From: Lientehia sp934351765
GTDB taxonomy: Bacteria; Bacillota; Clostridia; Lachnospirales; Lachnospiraceae
Direction: 5' to 3'
NCBI RefSeq assembly: GCF_052118925.1
Contig: NZ_JBQKGG010000012.1
Coordinates: 1-64,000, forward strand
Length of the DNA stretch: 64,000 bases
Below the pieces are notes generated by a model, which saw only the letters and a program-made list of their open reading frames with translations, was not told the origin of the DNA and made no database searches. This document shows positions 33,816 to 41,438 of the stretch, piece after piece. The position numbers were made by a program, and so were the translations under genes. Each line of letters opens with the position of its first letter. Within the stretch, counting starts at the first letter, position 1.

Positions 33816-34462
33816 GATTGTCTCTCCTCTCCTGCCCGCTGCAGCGATTCATTCAGTGCCAGCATACGGCGGTCCAGATCGGCCGCCATATCGGCACACT
33901 CCTTTAATTCATCACACATATGCGCCGGTGCGGCGCCCTCAAATTTATAGTTGATCTTATGCTCCAGACTCGCCCAGAAATCCATGGCGATGGTGCGGAT
34001 CTGGATCTCCACCTTCATCTCCACCTGCCCGCTGGACAGATAGATCGGTACAGAGATCACCATATGATAGCTCCGATACCCGTTAGGCTTCGGGTTCTGG
34101 ATATAATCCTTCACCATGAGCACCTTCACATCGTTCTGTCTGGAAATGGCATCCGCCAGATAGTAAATATCCGAGGTGAACGAGCAGATAATCCGGACTC
34201 CGGCAATGTCATGAAGCTCCCGGTACATATTTTCAATCGTAGATTCAAAGCCCAGCTTCTTTAATTTTTTTACAATGCTCTCCGGCGTCTTAATCCTGGC
34301 TTTTACATGTTCGATCGGATTATAGTGGTTGATCTGCTGAAATTCCTCACTGAGGATATTGATCCTGGTCTGAACCTCCTGAAGCGCAGACTTGTAAAGG
34401 AACATGAGCGTCGTCCACTGGTCGAGCTGATCATATTCCTTCGGTAACTGAGGTATTGCCAT
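33812..34462 (-). CDS. Small alarmone synthetase (RelQ-type GTP pyrophosphokinase)
   Basis: The 216-residue protein is a single-domain (p)ppGpp synthetase. The core shows RIKTPESIVKKLKKLGF, the motif DIAGVRIICSFTSDIYYLAD with its catalytic region, and NPKPNGYRSYHMVI and EIQIRTIAMDFWASLEHKINYKF. It lacks the hydrolase and the ACT/TGS domains of Rel. RelQ makes alarmones in response to stress without the ribosome. It starts 26 bases after the S1-domain gene and overlaps rmlD. Confidence 0.92.
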   Translation of the reverse strand: MAIPQLPKEYDQLDQWTTLMFLYKSALQEVQTRINILSEEFQQINHYNPIEHVKARIKTPESIVKKLKKLGFESTIENMYRELHDIAGVRIICSFTSDIYYLADAISRQNDVKVLMVKDYIQNPKPNGYRSYHMVISVPIYLSSGQVEMKVEIQIRTIAMDFWASLEHKINYKFEGAAPAHMCDELKECADMAADLDRRMLALNESLQRAGEERQS

Positions 34463-34488
34463 AATCGTACTTCCTTCCCAGATGTCCC

Positions 34489-35457
34489 TTAATCAAGCTT
34501 GAAGCCCTTTAACAATGCCCCAAGGCTGGTGGCCGCCTGCCCCTCTTCTGTATACTCGATGTGCTCTGCGGTATCCTCCGGCTCTGCCACATCGAGAAGT
34601 GCCTTCATGCTGAGGCTCAGCTTTCCGTCCTTCACAGCCGTGATCTTTACTGTCACCCTCTGTCCGACGCTTAACACAGCTGCCGGTGTTTTCAGGCGTT
34701 TGTCACTGATCTGTGACACATGGAGCAGACCGGTGGCGCCATTGTCCAGCTTCACAAAGGCTCCGTAGTTCTGGATCGTTTCCACTACACCCTCAGAGAC
34801 GGCCCCGACCTCGCAGGCTGCGATCTTCTTCTGGCGCTCTTCCATCTCCTTTGCGTAAGCCAGCTCTCTGGCGGAAAGCACCAGACGTTTTCCTTCTTTT
34901 TCACAGGTGATCACCTGAACGTCAAGCTCTTTCCCCAGCCAGTCCTCCAGATCCTCCACATATGTGGTGGACAGCTTGGACGCAGGAATAAACGCACGGA
35001 TTCCTTCTACATAGGCGACTGCGCCGCCCTTTACGATCCCGTCGATCTTTACATGGATCGGTGTTCTGTCCCGGAAGCACTGCTCCAGCTTTTCCCAGGC
35101 CATCTGATCATTGGCTTCTTTTCTGGAGAGCAGAACATGACCCTGGCCATCATCCGTCTTTACCACGGTGGCAGTAATTTCATCGCCGTTCTGTACCGCT
35201 TCCTTTAAGACCACACCGGGATCATTCGTGAAATCCTCTTTTTTGATGATTCCCTCGGTATAGGACTGCAGATCCACTGTGATCTCATCCTCATCCACGC
35301 CGATGACTGTTCCGGTCAAAGCATCGCCCTCCCGTACCTGCTTAAACGATGCTTCCAGCTCTTCCTTATAATCGTCCATGGTTTCTGCCGGTGCCTCCGG
35401 CTCCTGGTTTTCTGCCTTTTCTGCTGCCAGTTCTATTTCTTTCTGCTGTTCTTCCAT
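34489..35457 (-). CDS. S1 RNA-binding domain protein (ribosomal protein S1 homologue)
   Basis: The 322-residue protein has an acidic N-terminal region and three S1 (OB-fold) repeats. The third is clearest: GAVSEGVVETIQNYGAFVKLDNGATGLLHVSQIS. Firmicute S1 homologues are short like this one; they bind RNA and may help translation, but are not always essential. GGAGGGAG precedes the ATG. It seems to head a string with relQ, rmlD and gltP, all with gaps of 26 bases or less. Its promoter is at 35511-35540. Confidence 0.88.
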   Translation of the reverse strand: MEEQQKEIELAAEKAENQEPEAPAETMDDYKEELEASFKQVREGDALTGTVIGVDEDEITVDLQSYTEGIIKKEDFTNDPGVVLKEAVQNGDEITATVVKTDDGQGHVLLSRKEANDQMAWEKLEQCFRDRTPIHVKIDGIVKGGAVAYVEGIRAFIPASKLSTTYVEDLEDWLGKELDVQVITCEKEGKRLVLSARELAYAKEMEERQKKIAACEVGAVSEGVVETIQNYGAFVKLDNGATGLLHVSQISDKRLKTPAAVLSVGQRVTVKITAVKDGKLSLSMKALLDVAEPEDTAEHIEYTEEGQAATSLGALLKGFKLD

Positions 35458-35510
35458 CGGTATCTCCCTCCGTTCCTTTTTTCTGAGCAAAGTACGCTCA
35501 TCATAACTCT

Positions 35511-35540
35511 ATTATATATAAGAAATGGCTTCCTTTGCAA
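35511..35540 (-). promoter_or_regulatory. Sigma-A promoter of the S1-relQ string
   Basis: TTGCAA and TATAAT are separated by 18 bases on the minus strand, about 55 bases before the S1 start codon. Confidence 0.75.
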
Positions 35541-35560
35541 CCCTTTTGATTCCGCTTTTT

Positions 35561-35574
35561 TTAAGATATCTTAA
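35561..35574. promoter_or_regulatory. Palindromic operator candidate between S1 and the exporter operon
   Basis: TTAAGATATCTTAA is a perfect 14-bp palindrome in the divergent spacer. It lies about 20 bases upstream of the S1 -35 and about 40 bases upstream of the likely exporter -10 (TGTTAGAAT near 35608-35616). Confidence 0.5.
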
Positions 35575-35650
35575 GAATTTTCGTTGTTTCGTTTATCTGT
35601 CCTTTCTGTTAGAATGGAAGTAATCATTGGAAAACAACGGAGGATTGTCT

Positions 35651-36943
35651 ATGAAAAAGAAACATCTTATCATCGGCGGTGCGGCCGTTCTGGCCGTGCT
35701 CGCAGCCGGACTGATCGTATGGCGCACCACGACCAGGAAGGGCGGTTCATCCGCTGAAGGAAACGCCCTGTACGCAGATTCCGTCGCCACGCTGACCGGA
35801 ACCGGTCTCGGAACCCAGAACCGCTTTGCCGGTGTTGTGGAATCCCAGAGTACCTTAAATATCCAGCTGGAATCCGATCAGACTGTAAAAGAGATCTATG
35901 TTTCCAAGGGCGATACCGTAAAGGTGGGAACTCCCCTGTTCCAGTACGATACGGAAGATCTCTCCATGAAGGTGGAACAGGCCAACCTGGAGCTGGAAAG
36001 CATTTCCAACAGCATGGATACCCAGAAGGCCAATATTGCCCAGCTGGAGAAGGAAAAAAAGAGTGCCCCCGCCAGTGAACAGCTTTCCTACACCACACAG
36101 ATCCAGCAGGCCACTCTGGAGCTGAAGCAGAAGGAATATGACTATAAGGTAAAGCAGCTGGAGATTGAAAAGCTTCAGAAATCCCTGGATTCCGCCCTGG
36201 TTCATTCCACCATCGACGGTGTGGTCCAGGAGATCAATGAGGCGCCCGGCTATGATAACTACACCGGCGAACAGAAGCCCTTTATGAGCATTCTGGCCGT
36301 TGGAAAGTACAGGGTCAAGGGCTCCATCAGCGAACAGAACATGGGAAATCTTTCCGTGGGACAGCGTGTGATCGTCCATTCCCGTGTGGACGAGACCATC
36401 ACCTGGAAGGGAACCGTTGATACCATCGATACCGAAAAGCCCATTTCGGACAATAACAGTTATACTTCCAGCTCCGACGGCGGAAACCAGGCCTCAAAAT
36501 ATCCCTTCTATGTGGTGTTGGATTCCAGCGACGGCCTCATGCTCGGGCAGCATGTATATGTAGAGCCGGACTACGGATTCTCCACGGAGCAGAAGGAGGG
36601 GATGTGGCTCATGAGCTCCTACATCCAGGACATCGACAGCAGCCCTTACGTCTGGGCAGCCGATTCCGATGACAGGCTGGAAAAGCGTTCCGTGACTCTG
36701 GGCGAATATGATAAAGAAAATGACACTTACGAAATCCTGGACGGACTGAAGGGCACCGATTATATCGTATGGCCCAGCGAAGACTGTAAACCCGGCGTAC
36801 CTGTCATGAAAAACGACGGTAAGATCCTCCCGTATTCCGATCCCGGTGACAATCAGATGGAGGGCATCGGCGGCGGCGACAATCAGATGGAAGCCATCGG
36901 CGGCGGCGACTCGGCTGTCCCCTCGGAGGAGGTGTCTGACCAA
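35651..36943 (+). CDS. Membrane fusion (adaptor) protein of a MacAB-like exporter, first copy
   Basis: The protein of about 431 residues has an N-terminal membrane anchor (HLIIGGAAVLAVLAAGLIVW). A lipoyl half-domain follows (VKEIYVSKGDTVKVGTPLFQYD), then a coiled-coil hairpin of normal size (about residues 105-180), the second lipoyl half (ALVHSTIDGVVQEINEAPG) and a beta barrel. The tail repeats GDNQMEGIGGG and GDNQMEAIGGG. Such proteins work with an ATPase and permease to export peptides, drugs or signals in Gram-positive bacteria. It starts behind GGAGGATTGTCT and its stop overlaps the ATPase start (ATGATG). Confidence 0.88.
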
Positions 36944-37623
36944 TGATGTTGGAACTGGATCACATTTATAAGGATTATCTCCAGGGAAGGCTGACCGTCC
37001 CGGTCTTAAAGGATGTCACTCTCCACGTGGACCGCGGCGAATACGTGGCGATCATGGGGCCCTCCGGCTCCGGGAAGACAACGTTAATGAACATCATCGG
37101 CTGTCTGGATACGCCGACCTCCGGAGAGTACACCTTAAACGGAACCAGCCTGCTCCACCATAAGGACAAGGAGCTGTCCGCTGTCCGCAACCGCTCCATC
37201 GGCTTCGTATTCCAGAGCTTTAATCTGCTGCCGAGGCAGAGCGCCGTGGACAATGTGGCACTGCCCCTGCTCTATGCCGGTGTTTCCAGGAAGGAACGGC
37301 GGGAGCGCGCTGTTTCCGCGCTGGAAAAGGTCGGTCTGGCGGATCGCATGAATTTTAAGCCCACCCAGCTTTCCGGCGGTCAGAAGCAGCGCGTTGCCAT
37401 TGCCCGTGCCATGGTCACAAAGCCGGATATTCTCCTGGCGGACGAACCCACCGGTGCACTGGATTCCGCCTCCGGTCATCAGGTCATGGAGCTGTTCCGT
37501 CAGCTCAACGAAGAAGGCATGACTGTCATCATGATCACTCATGATCCGGAGATTGCCGCCCACGCAAAACGGGTGCTTTTGATCCGCGACGGTATTTTAA
37601 GCGTCAGAGAGGAGGCCGTATGA
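36943..37623 (+). CDS. ABC transporter ATPase (MacB/LolD type)
   Basis: The 226-residue ATPase has Walker A GPSGSGKTTLMN, Q-loop FVFQSFNLLPRQ, signature LSGGQKQRVAIARAM, Walker B ILLADEPTGALD and the H-loop ITHDPEIA. This pattern is that of the MacB/LolD/YtrE family, which pairs with FtsX-fold permeases. It overlaps the first adaptor gene at its start and the second adaptor gene at its end (GTATGA). Confidence 0.95.
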   Translation: MMLELDHIYKDYLQGRLTVPVLKDVTLHVDRGEYVAIMGPSGSGKTTLMNIIGCLDTPTSGEYTLNGTSLLHHKDKELSAVRNRSIGFVFQSFNLLPRQSAVDNVALPLLYAGVSRKERRERAVSALEKVGLADRMNFKPTQLSGGQKQRVAIARAMVTKPDILLADEPTGALDSASGHQVMELFRQLNEEGMTVIMITHDPEIAAHAKRVLLIRDGILSVREEAV

Positions 37624-39557
37624 AAAAGAAAAAACTGATCATCGGATCCGTATCCGGCGTTCTGGCCGTGGCTCTTGTATTCGGAGGAATTTCCTATGCC
37701 ATGAAGCGGAGTGCAGCTCCGGTCAAGGTAGCTCCCGTATCTGCCATGAACAACGGCTACTGGAACGACAACAGCGATATTTCTCCTTATGGAAATGTCA
37801 CCACCAATTTAAACCAGAATATTGCTTATGACAGCAGCCTGACCGTCACCCAGATCTATGTGAAGGAGGGGGACACCGTAAAAGTCGGAGATCCGCTGAT
37901 CGCCTACGATACAACTCTGGTCTCCATGGAGCTGGAAATGAAACAGATGGAAATTGACGGACTTGGGTTAAGTATCCAGAATGTTCAGGCCGAATTAGAC
38001 CAGCTTCGGAAAACAAAGCCTGTAGCTTCCGCGGCTCCGAGCGCTCTGGCCGGACTTCATCTGACCGCTTCCGGAGCCGGAAATAACGGCGTCCGCCTGC
38101 TGCGGACCGCCTCTGCCGGAACCGTGGCTCCCCGGACTTCCTCCGGCTCCGAACCGGCGGCAGCAGAAACCATCGACCCGTCAAAGGTCTATACAACGAT
38201 TACCGCGGAATCGGTTCCTTATATGGGAACCGGAACCGAAACAGACCCTTACCGGTTTTATGTATGCCCTGCCGAAAACGAAAAAACCGTTTCTGTGGCA
38301 AAGGATTACCTGAAAAAAGCGGTGGAAGAAAAAAGCTGTGCCGTCTTTGATACGGTGGATGATCTTCAGGCCCCCACAAAGATCGTAAGCTCCTGGGAGA
38401 TGGACTGGAATGAGATTGCAGAGCTGATCGGTCAGAGCCGGCCCTCCCTTGGAGCTCCGCTGACCGAGGCGCAGAACACCGCCATTGCAAACGGCCTGCT
38501 CCATACTGCTTCCATGCCGTTAGACGCAAATGCAGTAGAAAATCATTATGCCGGAAGCGGAACGGCAGCAGACCCCTACCTTTATTTATGTGAACCGGGA
38601 ATCAGTGCCGACACGGATTTTCTGCGTTGGATCATGGAAAGCCAGGCCGTATGCCGGTTTGAAGTGGTAAAAGACGAGCTTATGCTTTATACCTGGACTC
38701 TGGACGGAAGTGCTGAGGAGCCAGAGAATCCGGATTCTCCCGAAGATCCGGATGGTCCTGAAGAGCCGGAGCCCGGCCTTCCCGACGGTCCCGGAATCGA
38801 TATCCCCTCCGGCCCTACAAAAGAGGAGCTGGCAAAGCAGATCCGGGAAAAGGAAGAGTCCTTAAAGGATCTGGATCTCCAGAAGCGTACCTCTGAGCTG
38901 GCTCTGAAACAGCTGAAGCAGAAAATGGACGACGGACTGATCAAGAGCACCGTAAACGGCACAGTAAAATCTGTGACTGACGAAGAAACGGCCAAGCTGG
39001 AAAACAAGCCTCTCATTTCCGTGGTCGGCGAAGAGGGCTACTACATCACCGGCTATGTGGCAGAGACCGCTCTCGGCCTGGTACAGAAGGATATGACCCT
39101 GACGGTAACCTCCTGGAACAATGGCATGAGCTATGAAGCCACCATTACCAGTGTTTCAGGAACTCCCTCCAGCTCCAATTCCTACGGCGGCAGCAATCCC
39201 AACATGTCCTATTATCCGTTTACAGCAGTCATCAAGGGTGATGCGGAGCTGAACAACGGAGACGGCGTGGATCTGTCTCTGGACGGAGCTTCCTCCGGTG
39301 ATACCACTCAGAGCGGGGACATCTATCTGTCCAGTGCCTTTGTGCGGGCGGATGGAAACCGTTCCTACGTCTACAAAAAAGGGGAAAACGGAAAGCTTGC
39401 AAAGCAGTATGTGGAAACCGGAAAGATCATGTACGGATCGGTGGAAATCAAATCCGGTCTTGATATGGAGGACGAAATCGCGTTTCCTTACGGAAAAAAT
39501 GTAAAAGACGGGGCAAAAACGGAGACCGTTGACAGCCTCTACGACTACAAATATTAG
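37620..39557 (+). CDS. Second membrane fusion protein with a 270-residue insertion in the coiled coil
   Basis: The 645-residue protein has a membrane anchor (residues about 5-26), a lipoyl half (LTVTQIYVKEGDTVKVGDPLIAYD), and the first coil (about 100-131). It then has a long insert (about 132-398) before the second coil (400-438), the second lipoyl half (IKSTVNGTVKSV) and the barrel. The insert holds two related modules sharing G-x-G-T-x-x-DPY-x(8-14)-hydrophobic (GTGTETDPYRFYVCP near 203; GSGTAADPYLYLCEP near 312). A Pro/Glu/Asp-rich linker follows (364-398). The usual adaptor is about 400 residues. What the insert binds is unknown. Confidence 0.85.
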   Translation: MKKKKLIIGSVSGVLAVALVFGGISYAMKRSAAPVKVAPVSAMNNGYWNDNSDISPYGNVTTNLNQNIAYDSSLTVTQIYVKEGDTVKVGDPLIAYDTTLVSMELEMKQMEIDGLGLSIQNVQAELDQLRKTKPVASAAPSALAGLHLTASGAGNNGVRLLRTASAGTVAPRTSSGSEPAAAETIDPSKVYTTITAESVPYMGTGTETDPYRFYVCPAENEKTVSVAKDYLKKAVEEKSCAVFDTVDDLQAPTKIVSSWEMDWNEIAELIGQSRPSLGAPLTEAQNTAIANGLLHTASMPLDANAVENHYAGSGTAADPYLYLCEPGISADTDFLRWIMESQAVCRFEVVKDELMLYTWTLDGSAEEPENPDSPEDPDGPEEPEPGLPDGPGIDIPSGPTKEELAKQIREKEESLKDLDLQKRTSELALKQLKQKMDDGLIKSTVNGTVKSVTDEETAKLENKPLISVVGEEGYYITGYVAETALGLVQKDMTLTVTSWNNGMSYEATITSVSGTPSSSNSYGGSNPNMSYYPFTAVIKGDAELNNGDGVDLSLDGASSGDTTQSGDIYLSSAFVRADGNRSYVYKKGENGKLAKQYVETGKIMYGSVEIKSGLDMEDEIAFPYGKNVKDGAKTETVDSLYDYKY

Positions 39558-39567
39558 GAGGTGCCCC

Positions 39568-40824
39568 ATGCTAGAAAATATCAGACTTTCCTTTCAGGGG
39601 ATCTGGGCCCATAAGCTCCGTTCCATTCTGACCATGCTGGGCATTATCATCGGAATCGGCTCCATCATCGCCATCGTTTCCACCATTAAGGGAACCAACG
39701 AGCAGATCAAGCAGAACCTGGTCGGCTCCGGAAACAACGCCGTGAAGATCCAGCTTTACCAGGGTGACTGGCCGCTGGACCTCACCTATCAGTCCGTTCC
39801 CGACGGGATTCCCGTGATCTCCGATGAAATGCTGGCGGAGATCACCGCACTCTCCCAGGTGGCAGACGCCTCCCTGTACCATACGCGGAACGAATACAAC
39901 GCCGTCTATAACGGAAACCTGACCCTGGAGGGCGGAAATATTCTCGGAATCGATGCTCATTATCTGAATGTATACGGCTATCAGATCACCCGCGGCCGCG
40001 GCTTTACCGATAAAGATTTCACCGACAACCGAAAGGTCGCTCTTCTGGATAAAACGGCAGCCTCCAACTTATTCCAGGGGGATGACGCCATCGGAAAAAC
40101 CATCGAGATCAAGGGAGAGCCCTTTACGGTCGTCGGACTGGTAGCCCAGAAGACAGGCTTCGAACCGGTCATCAATTCCATGGAGGATTATAACCGCTAT
40201 GTATCGAACAACTCCAGCGGCATGGTCTGCGTTCCTGATCCGATCTGGCCGGTTCTGTATCAGTTTGATGAGCCCCAGAATCTGGTTGTCCGCGCCGTGT
40301 CCACCGACGACATGACCGAAGCAGGCGAAAAGGCTGCAGACATCCTTAATGCTTACCTGACGGTTTCCGATGATACCATCCGCTATAAGGCAGAAAATCT
40401 TCTGGAGCAGGCAGCCAAGCTTCAGCAGCTCTCGGCGGCAACCAACCGCCAGCTGATCTGGATTGCCAGCATCTCCCTGCTGGTGGGCGGTATCGGCGTT
40501 ATGAACATCATGCTGGTGTCTGTCACCGAGCGTACCCGGGAGATTGGCCTGAAAAAGGCTCTTGGTGCACGAAAAACAAAGATCCTGGGCCAGTTCTTAA
40601 CAGAAGCTGCCGTTCTAACCGGACTGGGCGGCATTCTGGGGATCGGCGGCGGCATCGGCCTCGCCTACATCATCTCCCACTTAACCTCATCTCCGGTCGC
40701 CATCAGCGTCCCGGCGATTCTGGTGGCTGTGATCTTCTCCACCCTTATCGGTCTGATCTTCGGGATCATTCCCTCGGTGAAGGCAGCAAACTTAAACCCC
40801 ATCGACGCACTGCGCCACGAGTAA
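39568..40824 (+). CDS. MacB-type ABC transporter permease (FtsX fold)
   Basis: The 418-residue permease starts LENIRLSFQGIWAHKLRSILTMLGIIIGIGSIIAIVS, the usual first helix of MacB permeases. An extracellular MacB-periplasmic-type domain follows, and then three C-terminal helices including GGIGVMNIMLVSVTERTREIGLKKALGA, the coupling motif. GGAGG lies 6 bases before the ATG. It lies 10 bases after the second adaptor and ends the exporter operon. Confidence 0.93.
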   Translation: MLENIRLSFQGIWAHKLRSILTMLGIIIGIGSIIAIVSTIKGTNEQIKQNLVGSGNNAVKIQLYQGDWPLDLTYQSVPDGIPVISDEMLAEITALSQVADASLYHTRNEYNAVYNGNLTLEGGNILGIDAHYLNVYGYQITRGRGFTDKDFTDNRKVALLDKTAASNLFQGDDAIGKTIEIKGEPFTVVGLVAQKTGFEPVINSMEDYNRYVSNNSSGMVCVPDPIWPVLYQFDEPQNLVVRAVSTDDMTEAGEKAADILNAYLTVSDDTIRYKAENLLEQAAKLQQLSAATNRQLIWIASISLLVGGIGVMNIMLVSVTERTREIGLKKALGARKTKILGQFLTEAAVLTGLGGILGIGGGIGLAYIISHLTSSPVAISVPAILVAVIFSTLIGLIFGIIPSVKAANLNPIDALRHE

Positions 40825-40829
40825 CCTTT

Positions 40830-40857
40830 GTTTCACAGGACGTATTTCCCTGTGAAA
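40830..40857. repeat. Palindromic repeat, copy 2
   Basis: GTTTCACAGG, nine bases beginning ACGTA, then CCTGTGAAAT form a near-perfect hairpin. It starts 6 bases after the permease stop and its last bases run into the bidirectional terminator. Confidence 0.85.
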
Positions 40858-40938
40858 TAAAAGAGGAGCTTTCCTGGAAACTGGTGCCCTGACCCTCTGT
40901 CAAGGCTGCCAGCTCCGAAAAGCTCCTTTTATTTCATC
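40853..40938. terminator. Bidirectional terminator between the exporter operon and niaR
   Basis: GAAATAAAAGaGGAGCTTTC pairs with GAAAAGCTCCTTTTATTTC across about 45 bases. The arm at the right overlaps the last codons of niaR. T-rich ends occur in both directions. Confidence 0.8.
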
Positions 40939-41435
40939 AGAAATCCCTGCCTTTTTAATTCCTGTTCGATCTCATCCAGAATCTCTTCCGACTCCGCCTC
41001 CACGGTATGATAATGCTCCCCGCTGGTGATCGTGGACAACGGACTGGAATTGCCGTTTTCAATGCTGTTCACAAAGGAACGAACCTGGTGCCTTGTATGG
41101 ATTCCCAGAGGCGCGCGCAGCTCCCCGTAAGGCTCATGCTCCACAAACACATCAACGACCGTACCGCCGAAATCCACAACGCTGTTGATTTCCGCCTCGA
41201 TCTCCTCCGGTTTATGCTTGACATAAAACACACGGCTTACTTTTTTCGCCGTTTTGCAGAGGTATCCCCGGTTTGTTGCCAGGATCTCCATGTCTGCGGC
41301 ACGGAGAAGCGCAATGTCCTGTACGATCACCTGACGGCTCACGCCAAGGAGCCCTGCCAGCTTCTCGCCGGAAATCGGTCCGTCACTCTCTTCCATGAGC
41401 GTTATGAGCTTCTGACGCCTTTCTTTTCCGTCCAT
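40929..41435 (-). CDS. niaR: Niacin-responsive repressor NiaR (HTH-3H)
   Basis: The 168-residue protein has an N-terminal winged helix (ISGEKLAGLLGVSRQVIVQDIALLRAAD) and a C-terminal 3H domain whose three conserved histidines appear in VFVEHEPYGEL, LGIHTRHQV and TSGEHYHTVEAES. It represses NAD synthesis and niacin uptake genes in Firmicutes when nicotinate is present. No NAD gene is nearby. It follows the GH13 gene by 3 bases, with AGGAGG inside the end of that gene. Confidence 0.93.
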   Translation of the reverse strand: MDGKERRQKLITLMEESDGPISGEKLAGLLGVSRQVIVQDIALLRAADMEILATNRGYLCKTAKKVSRVFYVKHKPEEIEAEINSVVDFGGTVVDVFVEHEPYGELRAPLGIHTRHQVRSFVNSIENGNSSPLSTITSGEHYHTVEAESEEILDEIEQELKRQGFLMK

Positions 41436-41438
41436 CGT

